DNA from: Eleginops maclovinus
Taxonomy: Eukaryota; Chordata; Actinopteri; Perciformes; Eleginopidae
Assembly: GCF_036324505.1 (NCBI RefSeq)
Contig: NC_086352.1
Span: 36,030,881 to 36,094,880, forward strand
Direction of reading: 5' to 3'
DNA length: 64,000 bases
Shown: piece by piece, positions 1 through 14,059 of the stretch
Layout of the letters: every line of letters begins with the position of its first letter
Position numbering within the stretch: position 1 is the first letter of the stretch
Notes under the pieces: model-generated
What the model saw: only the letters and a program-made list of their open reading frames with translations
What the model was told of the DNA's origin: nothing
Database searches by the model: none
Made by a program: the position numbers and the translations under genes

Positions 1-211
1 GAAAAAATTAGGATATGGAAAACGGTGACACCAGGTCTGAGATTAAGGTTGCAGATCAGGAAAAGGGACTGCAGAAAACATTGCAGAACGTGGTGATAAT
101 CACATAACCAGAGACCCTAGAAACAGAAGCCACAAATGCGAGATATCGCAAAACCTTTTCATTTGATTCAATGTATTTCCGGGTCAGTTCGGCGACACAG
201 AAACCACAACA

Positions 212-1918
212 ATGGAGTGGTTCATCAAATTTTACTTTGAGCTTGGCCTAAAATATAAAGACATAACATCAGTGCTTGGCAATAAGCACGGGTTTAACAT
301 AAGTGAAAGACACCTCAAGAAAATACTCAGAGCGAGGGGACATGCACGTCGCATAGCGTACTCTGAGTTGGCGGTCCTGGTGGATTTAATTCACAACCAG
401 TTGCAGTACTCTGGGCAGCTTCATGGGTACCGCTGGATCTACGCAAAACGCAGAGAGCATGGACTGCTTGTAAGGGAAGAGGATGTGCACTTGGTGCTGA
501 AGGAGCTGAGTCCCAGAGGAGTGGCATTAAGGTAAGCAGGACGACTCAGACGAAGGCGTTACTTCTCAAAAGGGCCAAACTTCATATGGCACCTGGATTC
601 CTATGATAAACTGAAGCCATAAGGCATTTGTGTAAATGGATGTATCGATGGGTATTCAAGAAAAATAATCTGGCTTAACAACAAGTAGTGACCCAAAGTT
701 GATTGGGGGGTAGGCCTACTACATGGAAGCAGTGCAGCGTTTAGGGGGCTGCCCTAGATGAGAGGTGTGAGAGGCGATCTTGGAACAGAAAATGGCTATG
801 TTCGAGGCATTCAGCGTTTCCTCGTCCCTACTCACCCAGACGGCACCCTTGACAGCTACTTGGAGGGAGCCAGCACCGCCAATCAACAAATCGAATATTG
901 GTGGGGTTTTCTTCGCAGAGAGTGTGCAGAGTTTTGGTTGTAATTGTTTGCAGAACTCAGAGACAACGGGCTATTTGATGGTGGGTTTCTTGACAAAAGC
1001 CTCCTTCAATTTTGTTACATGGGACATACAGGTGAGTTAATTAATTATGTTTTCATAAGTGTGTGCTGTGCATGTGACTTCAGATAGAGGTAGGACGACA
1101 AACAGAGGGAGGAGAAAAAAAGCAAGAGAAAGAGAGGAGAGTGTGAAGGAGACAGACAGGAGAGAGTGAAGGAGACAGACATAGGAAGAGGGGTGAAGGA
1201 GACAGACACAGAGCAGAAGAGTGTGAAGGAGACAGACACAGAGCAGAAGAGTGTAAAGGAGACAGACATAGAGCAGAAGAGTGTGAAGGAGACAGACACA
1301 GAGCAGAAGAGTGTAAAGGAGACAGACATAGAGCAGAAGAGTGTGAAGGAGACAGACACAGAGCAGAAGAGTGTGAAGGAGACAGACACAGAGCAGAAGA
1401 GTGTGAAGGAGACAGACACAGAGCAGAAGAGTGTAAAGGAGACAGACATAGAGCAGAAGAGTGTGAAGGAGACAGACACAGAGCAGAAGAGTGTGAAGGA
1501 GACAGACAGAGGGCGGGGTTGGTGGTCATGTGTGAATGCCATAATGTTGTTCTCTATTTAAGTTGATGGTATGTACAGTTCTTCCTTAATGTAATTATAT
1601 GTTCTTTTTAACAGGATGAGTTGGATGACACTGCACAGGCCGTCGAGAAACCTGAACGTTCCCAGCGGTCGGCCGAATTTGATGTATGCTGTGCCTGACC
1701 TTTACCGGACAAGAGACTACCTTTCCCCTGTTGAAGACGAACACCTTCAACTGTGCAAAAATGAATGTGTCTTTCGGCTGGCCATACCATGTGATCCAGA
1801 TGTGTACAAACTATGCCACATCTTTATGGGCGAGTCCCATCTGACTCCACCAACAGAGCCATGTCAGGCTGTGAACGTCTATATGCACCTAAGAGAGGCC
1901 ATCAGTGCATCTCTCTAG
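212..1918 (+). pseudogene. IS3/retroviral-type integrase core protein, inactivated copy
   Basis: The first stretch (212-535) has a helix-turn-helix-like start (MEWFIKFYFELGLKYKD), then LHGYRWIYAKRREHGL. The reading continues with stops through a DDE core: WHLDSYDKLKPYGICVNGCIDG (first acidic residue region, about 585-650), RGDLGTENGYVRG (second D, 771-810) and EYWWGFLRRECAEFW (catalytic E region, about 892-940). A last exon after an AG at 1612 encodes RPSRNLNVPSGRPNLMYAVP to 1918. Breaks: TAA at 533-535, a TAA near 621, a frame change around 690-760 and TAA at 941-943 replacing Gln. A minisatellite lies in the intron. Proteins of this type are abundant in fish genomes. It could be a domesticated family or a transposase; this copy is dead. 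Confidence 0.8.
1137..1517. repeat. 30-bp minisatellite in the integrase intron
   Basis: About eleven near-identical 30-bp units (gtgtgaaggagacagacaca plus gagcagaaga), with a c/t change that alternates between some units. The array is purine-rich on the + strand. It is open in all frames only because the unit is a multiple of three, so the translated repeats are not a real protein. Confidence 0.9.
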
Positions 1919-3022
1919 TACAATATTTATTCAACTGCAGTGCGCCTCCCCCTGATCCTACGGACTCACCTGCAGTGCGCCTCCCCTTGTCCCAACTGCA
2001 TTTTGTACACAATTAAATGTCCATATTTCCTTTTACAAACATACACCATGACATTGGAACTTACTGTCACCGCACTGTTTGTTTGATGAACGTAGGTCAT
2101 GTGTGTGCATAGTTCATATAATTTATTTAAAATGTAATCTTTAAATTGACTAACAATCTAGAATCTGTAAGTAAAGTCTAAGCTGTTGAATATTTTAGTT
2201 TCTGTAGACACCAGTCCTGTTAAGGTTTTATGGTCTTTAAGATCAAATACTGCCTCGTCAACATCACTCCTCCCTTTTATATACATGTGATGGCATGTGT
2301 TTTCGAACTGTGAAACAAAAATAGTCTGTGTGAAAATGTATAGGATTTTACTAATGCTAGAACCAAGTAGTACGAACATCAAGTTACATGTAATTGACAG
2401 AAAACACAGTGATGCCTGCGTTGCCATGCACTGTAATGTCAGACAGGGGTAGAACATAACAGCTGGTCTTTTTACAGTGTGGAAATATTAATAAGTATTC
2501 TGTATTGTTATCTAGTGTGAAATCCTGGCCTGCAACCCTGATTAAATTTTAAATGTGCCTAATCAGTTTGGTTTGTCAATTTATTAAGACCAATTGAGAA
2601 ATAAAAATAAATAAAACATTGCACATTATGTATAAGTCACTTCATATGCAAATTCACATGCACACGCTTTATCAGAAAAGGTCTGACTCTTTATCACCAT
2701 AACATCAACAATTAATAATTCTACCAGTGACGGACGACATCGTTTAGCTTTCTTAGTTTAAAAAACCCCACAATATTAACCTCAGCCTCTACGCTGGGTT
2801 TGGATCAAACTGACACAAATGAAAACTGCAGTCAAAAAATGTAACATCCTTGTTAAAACTACTGTGATGTTCTATTGCACTAACAGAAAATAGAATTGCA
2901 GACTGCGCAGCACACGGTTCAGTGCATCAGTTGTTTCAATGACAAAACAAACAACAAAAATATCAAATAAAAGTAACATTCCATACTGTTACTATAAGGG
3001 CTGATAAGGAGCGCACTCAAGT
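1919..3022. other. AT-rich stretch, no gene seen
   Basis: This lies between the 3' ends of the converging integrase and HECT pseudogenes. It has no recognised protein motif or repeat. It probably contains the decayed 3' untranslated regions of both. Confidence 0.5.
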
Positions 3023-4077
3023 TCAAAGGATATCCATTTCTAAGTAGTTGCTGGACAGGATATTGTCAAACAGTGCGAAATTCAGGGAAAGAACTGTAGG
3101 TACATGGTACTTCAAGGGTAGCTCCACAGGTATGAGCAATAGGCCTTCTGTTGAGCCCAGTTTCAGCATTAAAGCACAACCCAATTTTGTCAACACATAT
3201 GACAGAAGCACCAGTGCAGAAACGCAGGATTTTTTCAGCTTTGTCTTGGTCAGCATTTTTCACATATCGTTGAAGATGGTTGAAACAACCAACAAGGTGC
3301 TGTCTCAGAGAGAACAGACAACTTTCAACAGTTGGAACACTCTTCTTCTGATACAGACACAAAACACTGTCCTTGTCTGGCAGTTTCACCTGTACAGTGC
3401 CATTGGTGTCAAGAAGCATCGACGATATACTTTGGCTCTTGGAGAATGGCTTTATGAGCCATTGTTTCGATGGCAGGCTCCATGTTGTTCTTTGCAGGTA
3501 GGAAATGGGAACCCATCCTTGTGAAAAGGTCGAGCAAGTCCTCTTCATCAGTCTCCTCCGTGCCCTGGAGAGCCTTCACAATGGCTGATCTCTCAACAGG
3601 AGAGAGGTAGTTGAGAAACAATACCATCAAGATTCCTACATCAACGGAGTCGTCTCCATGAATGCAGGCTAAAATGAAAGCCTTTGATAGCCTCACTGGC
3701 ATGACACCATGATCCAGTAATCCTTTCACCCAGATCCATCCAACTGCTAGCCATTCAGCCTCACAGAAATCTGGCCTCAGCCTTGGAACTCGCTCTGCTT
3801 CCCCTTCACACGTTTCAAGAAATTGCTCCCAGAATGCAGTGTAAACCTCCCTTGACACTCCAGCATCATCAATAGCTTTTTTATTTACAAAGTCCATCTT
3901 TAGAGTCAAATTAATGATGCTACTGTCCATAAATACAGCCAAAAGATCTTCAACCACCTTTGTCCTGTGAATTGATGCATGTCGCGTGCTTTCTGGATTT
4001 CCTGAGCTTTCAGCTGAGGTTTATGGGGACAGTTGGCTGCTCAAATTTAAAAGCAAATCCTGCAGTAGAAGAACAAA

Positions 4078-4117
<40 letters not shown>

Positions 4118-7100
4118 GAGAGCGGTCAATGAATAAAGCAGAGGCCAAAATGTCCAAAAAATGTTTATGTTGAGTGTGAATCAAGGTCCATATAATATTG
4201 GATTCTATGTGTTTTCCCATAATGCAACTCAAATGCATCTCTTTATAAGACCTTCTTTCAAACTCCACCACACCTCCAGTTTATAACAGACCGTTGTCTC
4301 CAATTCAAAGCCGAGGTAACACTGACAACAGTATGACATCATCAAACTTACTTTTTTTTAATACCTGACAAGCTCCTCCAGAGCCTCTCAGGACATTATA
4401 CAAATGTTTTACAGGCCACAGTTATTTGAAATCTTACAGGACCGGTAGTTTAAAGGATGTGTTCAGGGTTTCTTGCAGTGATGCATCTTACCCGTGCAGT
4501 TTGCACTGCTTCCTCATGTATAGACTGTACATCTGCCGAAGTCAGGCCATAATCTGAAGACGAGGGGAGCTGTAAATCCTGCAGTGGTACTCCATTCATC
4601 TCCTCACTATGAAAGATGAATTAAGTATGTTATTAATTGACAGCAGACACTTTGAAGTCTTAGACATTATTGCAGGCCGTTAATTTAAGTTTTCCGCACT
4701 AGTCTTCTACATCTTCTATTTAAAACCTCTGTAAAAATGTACACTTAGATTTTGAGAAAATGGAAAAAAGACAAACGGAAAGAGTATAATAAAGTCACAA
4801 ATCAGCGTTTAGTTTGTTGAAATTGAAAAAGGTTCTAAAGCAGCATAAACAATTAAATGCTAATCAATATGCTGTGGCAAAATTAAGCTCTAAATATACA
4901 AGAGGTGAGCTAACATTTCAGTAAGTACAGTAAGCGTTTCACAGCACTGTAGGGTATTTCATTTGTGTGTCCAAAGAATAATGGGGGAACAGAATACAAA
5001 TGCCATAAAAATAAAAGGACATGGAAAAAAAAAGTAGGAATTGCACATTTGACTTTTGTAATTAATTGAATCGAATTTACTGACTATTGAAATCTACCAA
5101 AAGCTACAGTATATCATTTATTGAATTGAAGTAGCAATACATTTCTCAATTTGTTCTGTGTTTACTGGTTTTAATACATATATTTGCATTTCTACTCCCT
5201 TACCCAAAAACGTTCCTGATCACATTACCTGAGTGACATCCTCATTTTTGACGTAATTCCATGTTATCACAACTGTCTCATCACCATCTGCTCCGCATAG
5301 ATCCTCTTCCGGATCCCATGCAACTGTATCGTCTGATTCTGGAACATCTTCAACAGTTTCAGGCTCTGTTTGTGGGGAGTCATCAGAAACTGCACTGGTC
5401 AGATCAATCATTTCAAGGCAGTTGGTGCCCTGCATCTGGCCATTGTGAATTGTGTTCATGTCTGTTGGGGTTGAATGTGATCAATGTGATTTTCTTGGAC
5501 CTTCTGCAGTCTCAGAGGTTGCTCTTTGTTTTTTGGATCTTGGTTGTATCTGGAAATACAGATTCTGCAACAAATAGAAAATGTTTTGTTGTCAGCAGTC
5601 ATTTGTAATAATGGCAGGGAGTAAAACATGTTTCACAATTAATATTAAACGCTGTGCAAAGAAACTCCACATTAGCCTATTAAGAATAAAAGACATTGTG
5701 CAATATTTTTTAGATATTCTTCAATCTTTCCTCAGAGTCTCTAAGACACATTGGCAGCAAACATATACATACAGCAAGTGATATTTTTCAAAACATTCAA
5801 AATAAATATGAAATTGCAAAAAAAGATGCAACAAAAAAATGTATGCGCCTGACCACACGTCAACAACAAAGTCCTGGAAAAAAGGAAACAGGCGCAAGTA
5901 TGTTGGTAATGCCTTGGACAAAAGCGTGTGCTAAATAGGCCTGCCATAACTATAACTATGTAGATATACAGAACGTTGGTGACACACACTGTGGTGACTG
6001 ATGGCACACAATGGAACCTTCTGTTTTATGAAATCCATGTGTATTACTTTTTTATTAAGTTATTACCTGAAGTTTAATCTTCAAGCACTATCTCTTTGCA
6101 TCTGTCCCTGTAGTTAAAGTTACTTTATATTTCCTACTGCCACACACCTGTTCGATATTGTTGCTGTCAGATGAATATCCACGCTCCGGCAGATCTCTAA
6201 TCAATTCATCTGCATCAACAGATCCATGTGTAGTCAACGGTGAGTCTGCTCCCTGATGTCAGCTAATGCATCTACAGATAAGGAATCTTCACTATGTTTT
6301 TCTACCTCCGATGAGGATTGATCTGTTGAGTGGGGTTCTTCTTTTGTGGATATGTAAAATCTAAGCAGCTTCAGTTTGGTTTGTTCATAAAGTCTGCCAA
6401 CAGTGTCATTTAAAGGGATCTGGTTTCTTCTAAAATCCCAGACATCAAAGGTGAAGTCTTCAACTCGCCCATTTGTTGAGTGGCCATTTGGGAAAAATAG
6501 CTTCTTTCCCATTTCCAAAAGCTGAGCAACAGTTGTTGTTTTTTCCACCGTTGCATGTCTTGTTCCTCCGCCATTGCTGGTCCTCACTTGTTGGTATGCC
6601 TTGTTGTTAAAATGAAGCCATCCAATTTCCTGCAAGTCTTTTCTGCTGCATTATTTCATTTTTCTTGACATGCCTTCACCTTCCTTTTGGAACACACCTG
6701 ATGCACCACACAATGCTCCTGTTGTCTTTGATCTACTTTTCCGTGCTCCTATTTTATCTCTTAATTTCTGTAGAAGAGTCTCTTTTATCTGTGCTGCACT
6801 TTGTTTGTTGACAGAAGGAGAGGACAGCTACTTGGTCACCATATGAAGTGATATATTTTGCCATTTGTTCATCAGTCATGATGGTTAGCACTGCCTTGTC
6901 AACCTGCAAAAATAAAATCGCTAATATATTACCAACAACCATTATTTTTCACCACAAATCAGCATGTTTAGCTAGGTAGCCAGCTAGTAACTACACACTA
7001 GTACTAACGTTCCCCACCTAACACTAGTTTCCCAAATTCCGAAATTTAAATGTTTTATTGAAGTCTTTTTTTTTAAACTGCACGGTACATGATGAGAAAC

Positions 7101-7391
7101 ACACACAGTTTACTGTGTCACGTTTGTATTAAGGTTAACTAAGCTGCCATGCTAGCTCCATATTACTTATAAAGTGTTTGACTTTTCCGGACTCTGTGTT
7201 GTTACGGTAACTTATTGCGTGAATTGACTGAATGTTCTGCCCACCTTGTCACTTCGCATTTTCATGATGTCCTCTTGTGGGACCTCTCTGGAGCGAAGAA
7301 ACCTTGCCAAATCCTCCTCCATGACCCTTCCATCGGTTAAAAGCTGCCTCAGAGTGCTGCAGTAGGTTGCCGAACTGCCGCAGAAGTACAT
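3023..7391 (-). pseudogene. HECT-domain E3 ubiquitin ligase (G2E3-like fish family), inactivated
   Basis: Read on the - strand, the exons are about 7391-7245, 6903-6148 (EIGWLHFNN, then VRTSNGGGTRHATVEKTTTV), 5461-5229 (acidic, DDTVAWDPEEDLCG), 4606-4492, and a long 3' block 4030-3023. The 3' block holds a C-terminal HECT-like domain: EFVN-type start MDFVNKKAIDDAGVSREVY, RPDF, GVMPVRLSKAF, MGSHFLP, and the active-site segment RRPIAHTCGATLEVPCTYSS, with the catalytic Cys in HTC. HECT enzymes pass ubiquitin from E2 through this Cys to substrate. Frameshifts occur near 6784, near 6236, near 3410 and near 3071 (a 2-nt loss before FDNILSSNYLEMDI), and there is a stop near 6650. The family is common in fish; this copy cannot make the protein. 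Confidence 0.8.
4075..4118. repeat. (CA)n microsatellite
   Basis: A CA dinucleotide run with a single interruption, inside an intron of the HECT pseudogene. Confidence 0.95.
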
Positions 7392-7476
7392 TGACTTTGC
7401 GATATCTCGCAATTTTAATTTTTTTTAACCAATCTTTTTTTTTTCATGTCCCCTAGGGGGCTCTGTAAAGGACAGA

Positions 7477-10400
7477 TTGCACCAGGGGAAGAACGTTGAA
7501 CATGATAAAGAAAATGAATATGAGCAAAGTGTTATGAGAAGGAACAGTGAAAATCATAACAGGGTTAATGGTGATGATGGTGAATACATTAATGTTTGTA
7601 AAGCAGATGAAAAAAACATTGCAATGCATGAAAGAGGTCGTAAAAAGGCTGACTGCATTGAGGCAAATAGCATTAAGTATCCAGATGACACCTTATTTTG
7701 TGTTTGTAAACAACCAAATAATCCCAGTGAGCCATATGCTCAGTGTAGCATCTGCAAGGACTTGTTTTATCCTATTTGCATTGTCTACCAAAGTGTGGAG
7801 GACATTGCTGCCATATCCCCACAGTACTGTCCTTCCTGTACCACCGATCCCAAGGCAACAGACTCTGGACAAAAGGACAATATGAAAAGGAGGTTATCTT
7901 TTGGAAGAGAACTGCCATCTTGTCCCCCATATTTTTCTGTAAGCCTGACGAGGGAGGAATGGTCTGCAATTCAACCTGATGATAGGGAAGCATACAGAAT
8001 GTTGAAGAAAGGTTGGACTGACATTATCAGCCTTAAAATAGGCACTGTCAACAAACTGCGTGTCCTTTCATTCAAAAACAATCAAATCAAATCTATAAAG
8101 AGTTGGAAAGCTAAAGGGAACTTTTGGAGGGGTAAGGCTGTGTGTAAATTCACAGGCTGTACCACATATTGCCTTTCAGTTGAAGAAGATCCTAATTTCA
8201 CAACAGCTGATATACATGTACATGTCCCAGTCCAGGGCAAGGTCTGCCATAGTTGTGAGGAACAACACACGCGACATTGTCGTCAACCAGAGCGTGAAAA
8301 CCTCAAAAGACAACTTGGAGAATTTAGTCCCATGCTTGTCCACACAAAAACACTTGCAAGAGCAGATGAAGACAACATTTTGGCAGGGAACCACACCGAT
8401 GTAAAGTCTGTCAGAGTTCTGCAGAAAATATCAAGTGAAAAAAATCTGTTGTGAATCGCTTGGACAGGGATGTGTTTGTGGAGTGCTTGGAAATTAAAAA
8501 AAAGCAGGATGTGGAAATTCCTAGCTCAAAAATCAAGCACAGTACAATGCAATATGTTGCAATGTGTGCTTTTGTTTTTCACTCCTATTCGCAAGACCTA
8601 CAAAAGAATAAGCGTTGTTTGTTGTAGATGGATATCACTGGAAGTGTGGTTGCAAAACCTCACCCATCCAGCCAATCAGTACTTTACTATACACTTTGTA
8701 TGTCATGCCAGTCAACAACAAAAACGTTGGTTCCTGTTGCAGAAATGCTAATATATGATCAGAGTACTGCAACAATCCTGCAATGGTTGACTTGCCTGGG
8801 TGGCGACTATTGCAAGTTGTTTTCAAAACACTTCAAGCCCCAAAAAGTCGAAACTGATTTCAGTTGGGCTATGATCCATGCAGTAGTTCAGGCATTTAAC
8901 ATCACCAGTGTTCAGGAATATCTCGAGCGTTGCTCTCAGGTGTGCCACAGGCAGCAGTCAGTGCAGCTGACAGTAATACACCTCTGTGCTGCTCACATGC
9001 TGAAGTTAATCAGTGTGAAGTTGTCCAAGGTTCAGTGCAGAACGGAGACAAAACAATTTTCTTTTTACTGTTTGCCCTCCTTCAAAATTCTACTGAATTT
9101 GGCCAGGTATTGTCAATTTCAAGGTGTATGGTACATGTTTTTTCATCAAAGATTGACACTAATGGGTGCAAGAAATATCTCTCAGCACTGCGGGAGGCCA
9201 TACGGACACAGAAGTCGGAAAATATCCATTTAAAAAATGCAGATGAAGACCACACACCTGCTGATTTTGAAGAAATGCACAGATTTCTTGCAAAATCCTC
9301 CCCTTTCTTTGCTCCTATCAAAAGAGGTGGTCACACAAACACAAGAGGAAGCAGCGACGGAGGATGACGCAAATGCAGCCAAATCCTCATTATTGTGAGA
9401 CACTTGTGGAAATAATTCTCCATTACGTCGGTACTGTGCCTCTTTGGACAGGTCTGATGCTTAAAGATCTTGGCAAAACCCTGACAGTAATGCTGTTGTA
9501 GAGAACTGGTTTCGCACAACAAAAAAAGTTATCCTTTCATCAAAATTGCACAGAAGAGCAGGAGACTTTCTCCAGCTACAGCAAGAGTTTGTGGTTGGAA
9601 GACTGAAGGGCGTTGCAATAATGAAAAAACAGGTGACTCTCACAAAACCATACGCTGAAGACAAAAGACAATCTGAGGGATCAGAGACACTCCCTTTGTC
9701 ACAAGAGGAGACGTGGAGGAAGCCAAGTAAAACCCAGAAAAGAAAGTCAAAGTACTTCAGGCGCCCTACTCGAACTGCTCCGAAAAAAAAGTCTAAACTG
9801 TGTAAAACATTGTCAGATGCAATAGAAGAGCAAAAGGGATGCTGTCCACATTGGGGAGGAGAGGGAACAATCGGACACCAAACTGTGTCAATGACAAACA
9901 CTTGAACAGCGGACAACCTCCTGTATGTATACTCTGCATCTCGCAATGAAAAGGAGACCAGGCATTAAAAATCGTTTGTCAAAAAATGCTAATCTTTACT
10001 CATGGATGTCTAACCTGTTACAAGTCCATAGGCTTTTTGAGCAAAGGGAGAGGTCTAAGGGAAAGCTGCTGTGGCTGAACAAAATAGGCAGATTCAAAGT
10101 GCAATCATGGGAAGCATTTGGGACTGAGGAGGACATGGTTGTTTCTCGACTGGACTAATTGCAAAAAACGGAAATAATACAAAAATGCCAGAATGTGGCT
10201 TGCCCTGTCGCCAAAAGGACATGCAACTCAGTTGATATAATGTAAGTGTTTCCCTATTTTATGAAATTAAATTAATTTAATGTATTTAGCAAATCAAATG
10301 AATGTACTTGTAAGCGATAGTATAATTGATTGCACCCAAAAAGAAAGTCTCTTGAGTTAAAGATTGCAGGGTTTTGTCATATTAAAGTTAATTTACTTAT

Positions 10401-11430
10401 CTTTTTCAATTATGTTTTATTCCCTTTCAAGATGTGCACATTTTGGAAACACACAGGCTGATGTCGAGAAGTGGGCCAATGAGTCCCTAAAAGTTCTTCC
10501 TTGCAAGTGGTAAGTAAACCGTATGTACAGTATATGCCAAACAGTTACATTGATTTACTTTGTAAATAATTTACTGAGTTATAAAGACCAGCTGTATCCC
10601 TTGCTGACCTTGATAAATCACTTATATATGACCATTGTCCTGTGAGGATAAAATGTTATCAAAAAAATGTAAATATTCTGAACCTAGTTGTAAGAAGTTA
10701 ACACAATTAAAAGCAACAGGACAATATCGCCCATATTTTTACAACTTCACTGAGCCAATTTCAAACCTTGCCATCAAGGGTGATCAGGATTTATTTGTTA
10801 AAGTTTCAATGTATACAGGTCTAATAGTATGTTTGTTCTACAATTTCATTTTATTAAGCCAATTATTCTTTATTTTTCCTTTGATCTCAACAGAAGTCTG
10901 AAACAATGCACTTTTAAGGAGACAACAGTGCAGCGTGTCTTCGTGCATGGAGAGCCCTGTATTCTACTACTTTCAGTAATAAACCAGGGGAAGCTAACTA
11001 ACAAGCATCATCCTACAGCCTTGGCACATCTGGTTACAATTCTTGGTGGAATGTAAGACATTACATACAGTACATATCATGTCTTTGGCTGTGCCAAAAG
11101 GTTGCTGTCTGTTTCAACTTCGTTTATATTGCTATTTCACACAGTCTTTGTACAATACTCTTGTCACAAAGGTACGAACCAGTTGCTGTGACATATCACC
11201 TGGGGCCTGCAAATCACTTTGTGGCCTTCCACAAATGGGGTTTGGATAGAAGCTGGCATTTCTATGATGGCCTTGAAGAAAATCAAAAGCCTGGAACAGG
11301 AGATACCGTCATCAAAGAGACGACCATCCAAAAAAAAACTTGGGGCTAACTCCCGTGTTGGCCACATTGTTATGGTCAGGATACGTATGGACAGCTTATT
11401 AAGGAAGAGCAAAGTCTTTACTAAAATATT
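7477..11430 (+). pseudogene. PHD-like / DDE transposase-like / peptidase-like multidomain gene, decayed
   Basis: The first 325 codons are open (7477-8454) and contain a PHD-like finger (FCVCKQ...YAQCSICKDLFYPICIV...YCPSCT), in which the usual His of the WFHxxC motif is Tyr. Then comes a Cys-containing module (GKAVCKFTGCTTYCL). After frameshifts near 8459 and 8625 a DDE-like core follows: a VDG segment then TGSVVAKPHP (first D, about 8630), TDFSWAMIHAVVQAFN (second D, about 8850-8900), CSHMLK (about 8992), and NAVVENWF (E, about 9490). This order resembles MULE-like transposases. A basic tail (9546-9905) follows. Near 11172-11349 an exon encodes YEPVAVTYHLGPANHFVAFH and SWHFYDGL, resembling the His and Asp/Asn regions of ubiquitin-like peptidases; no catalytic Cys segment was found. 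The family assignment is tentative. Confidence 0.55.
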
Positions 11431-11441
11431 ATAGCTATATA

Positions 11442-13042
11442 CAGTGGGGCAAAAAAGTATTTAGTCAGCCACCAATTGTGCAAGTACTCCCATTTAAAAA
11501 GATGAGAGAGGCCTTTAATTTTTATCATAGGTACACTTCAACTATGAGAGACAGAATGAGAAAAGAAAATCCAAAAAATCACATTGTAGGATTTTTAATG
11601 AATTAATTTCAAATGATTGTGGAAAATAAGTATTTGGTCAATAACAAAAGTTCATCTCAATACTTTGTTATATACCCTTTGTTGGCAATGACAGAGGTCA
11701 AACGTTTTCTGCAAGTCTTCACAAGGTTTTCACACTGTTGCTGGTATTTTGGCCCATTCCTCCATGCAGATCTCCTCTAAAGCAGTGATGTTTTGGGGCT
11801 GTCGCTGGGCAACACGGACTTTCAACTCCCTCCAAAGATTTTCTATGGGGTTGAGATCTGGAGACTGGCTAGGCCACTCCAGGACCTTGAAATGCTTCTT
11901 ATGGAGCCACTCCTTCGTTGCCCTGGCGGTGTGTTTGGGATCATTGTCATGCTGAAAGACCCAGCCACGCTTCATCTTCAGTGCCCTTGCTGATGGAAGG
12001 AGGTTTTCACTCAAAATCTCACGATACATGGCCCCATTCATTCTTTCCTTTACACGGATCGGTCGTCCTGGTCCCTTTGCAGAAAAACAGCCCCAAAGCA
12101 TGATGTTTCCACCCCCATGCTTCACAGTAGGTATGGTGTTCTTTGGATGCAACTCTGCATTCTTTCTCCTCCAAACACGACGAGTTGAGTTTTTACCAAA
12201 AAGTTCTATTTTGGTTTCATCTGACCATATGACATTCTCCCAATCCTCTTCTGGATCATCCAAATGCCCTCTAGCAAACTTCAGACGGGCCTGGACATGT
12301 ACTGGCTTAAGCAGGGGGACACGTCTGGAACTGCAGGATTTAAGTCCCTGGTGGCGTAGTGTGTTACTGATGGTAGCCTCTGTTACTTTGGTCCCAGCTC
12401 TCTGCAGGTCATTCACTAGGTCCCCCCGTGTGGTTCTGGGATTTTTGCTCACCGTTCTTGTGATCATTTTGACCCCACGGGGTGAGATCTTGCGTGGAGC
12501 CCCAGATGGAGGGAGATTAGCAGTGGTCTTGCATGTCTTCCATTTTCTAATAATTGCTCCCACAGTTGATTTCTTCACACCAAGCTGCTTACCTATTGCA
12601 GATTCAGTTTTCCCAGCCTGGTGCAGGTCTACAATTTTGTCTCTGGTCTCCTTTGACAGCTCTTTGGTCTTGGCCATAGTGGAGTTTGGAGTATGACTGT
12701 TTGAGGTTGTGGACAGGTGTCTTTTATACTGATAACGAGTTCAAAAAGGTGCCATTAATACAGGTAACGAGTGGAGGACAGAGGAGCCTCTTAAAGAAGA
12801 AGTTACAGGTCTGTGAGAGCCAGAAATCTTGCTTGTTTGTAGGTGACCAAATACTTATTTTACAGAGGAATTTACCAATTAATTCATTAAAAATCCTACA
12901 ATGTGATTTCCTGGATTTTTTTTCTCATTCTGTCTCTCATAGTTGAAGTGTACCTATGATAAAAATTACAGGCCTCTCTCATCTTTTTAAATGGGAGAAC
13001 TTGCACAATTGGTGGCTGACTAAATACTTTTTTGCCCCACTG
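11442..13042 (-). mobile_element. Tc1-like transposon, family 1, copy A
   Basis: A 1601-bp element with terminal inverted repeats beginning cagtggggcaaaaaagta, flanked by TA at 11440-11441 and 13043-13044. It sits inside the decayed PHD/DDE gene. Copies B (32978-34578) and C (61135-62738) have almost the same length and sequence. Confidence 0.95.
11730..12677 (-). pseudogene. Tc1-family transposase, C-terminal frameshift
   Basis: A cut-and-paste transposase. It opens with [20 protein letters not shown], followed by a paired-type helix-turn-helix region, then catalytic D in WSDETKIE, D in QHDNDPKH and E in [11 protein letters not shown] (DD34E spacing). The protein reads 315 residues against 340 in copy B. 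A 2-bp loss relative to copy B, in the segment reading gttttcacactgtt, shifts the last codons and removes the normal C-terminus. Confidence 0.9.
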
Positions 13043-13335
13043 TAAGTAGGTATACTTATATAACTATAATATTAACGTATTTACTGTTGCAGGCAAAACA
13101 TTTATACAGGAAATTAATTATAGTCTATAACGAGCATTGTTCAAGTTTACTTTAAGAAGCTTTGTTTGCTTAATTACAGTATGTCATCTTGAGTACTAGG
13201 ATTGCTTGGAATGTGAAAGACATTACAAGATTAGAAGATAACACTTTGGTAACAATGGTATGAGAAAGTTGGTTCATTTTAATCCTGTCTTATATTATAA
13301 ATCAGAAAACTAAATGCAATTCATCTTTTGCTTTA

Positions 13336-14059
<724 letters not shown>

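Larger units (their letters stand above)
138..7412. mobile_element. putative composite transposon: IS3-type integrase plus HECT ligase genes between inverted ends
   Basis: The sequence tgcgagatatcgcaaa is present near 138-153 on the + strand and near 7396-7411 on the - strand. Past a 15-nt insertion in the left copy, the match continues through a stretch of about 35 nt (tcaatgta.ttc.g.g.cagttcggc.ac). The integrase gene runs rightward from the left end and the HECT gene leftward from the right end, so they converge. The tip itself can pair (tgcga/tcgca around gata). Seen: the inverted match and the gene orientations. Inferred: that both genes belong to one mobile unit. No target-site duplication is visible. 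Confidence 0.55.

Noticed and set aside
1045..1561. Long repeat-containing open frames on both strands over the 30-bp minisatellite
   Set aside because: The unit length is a multiple of three, so all frames stay open. There is no start context or domain, and the array lies in the intron of the integrase pseudogene.
12028..12696. 222-codon antisense open frame in the Tc1 copies (also 33565-34233 and 61482-62150)
   Set aside because: It lies entirely opposite the transposase and recurs only because the copies are near-identical. It has no independent domain.
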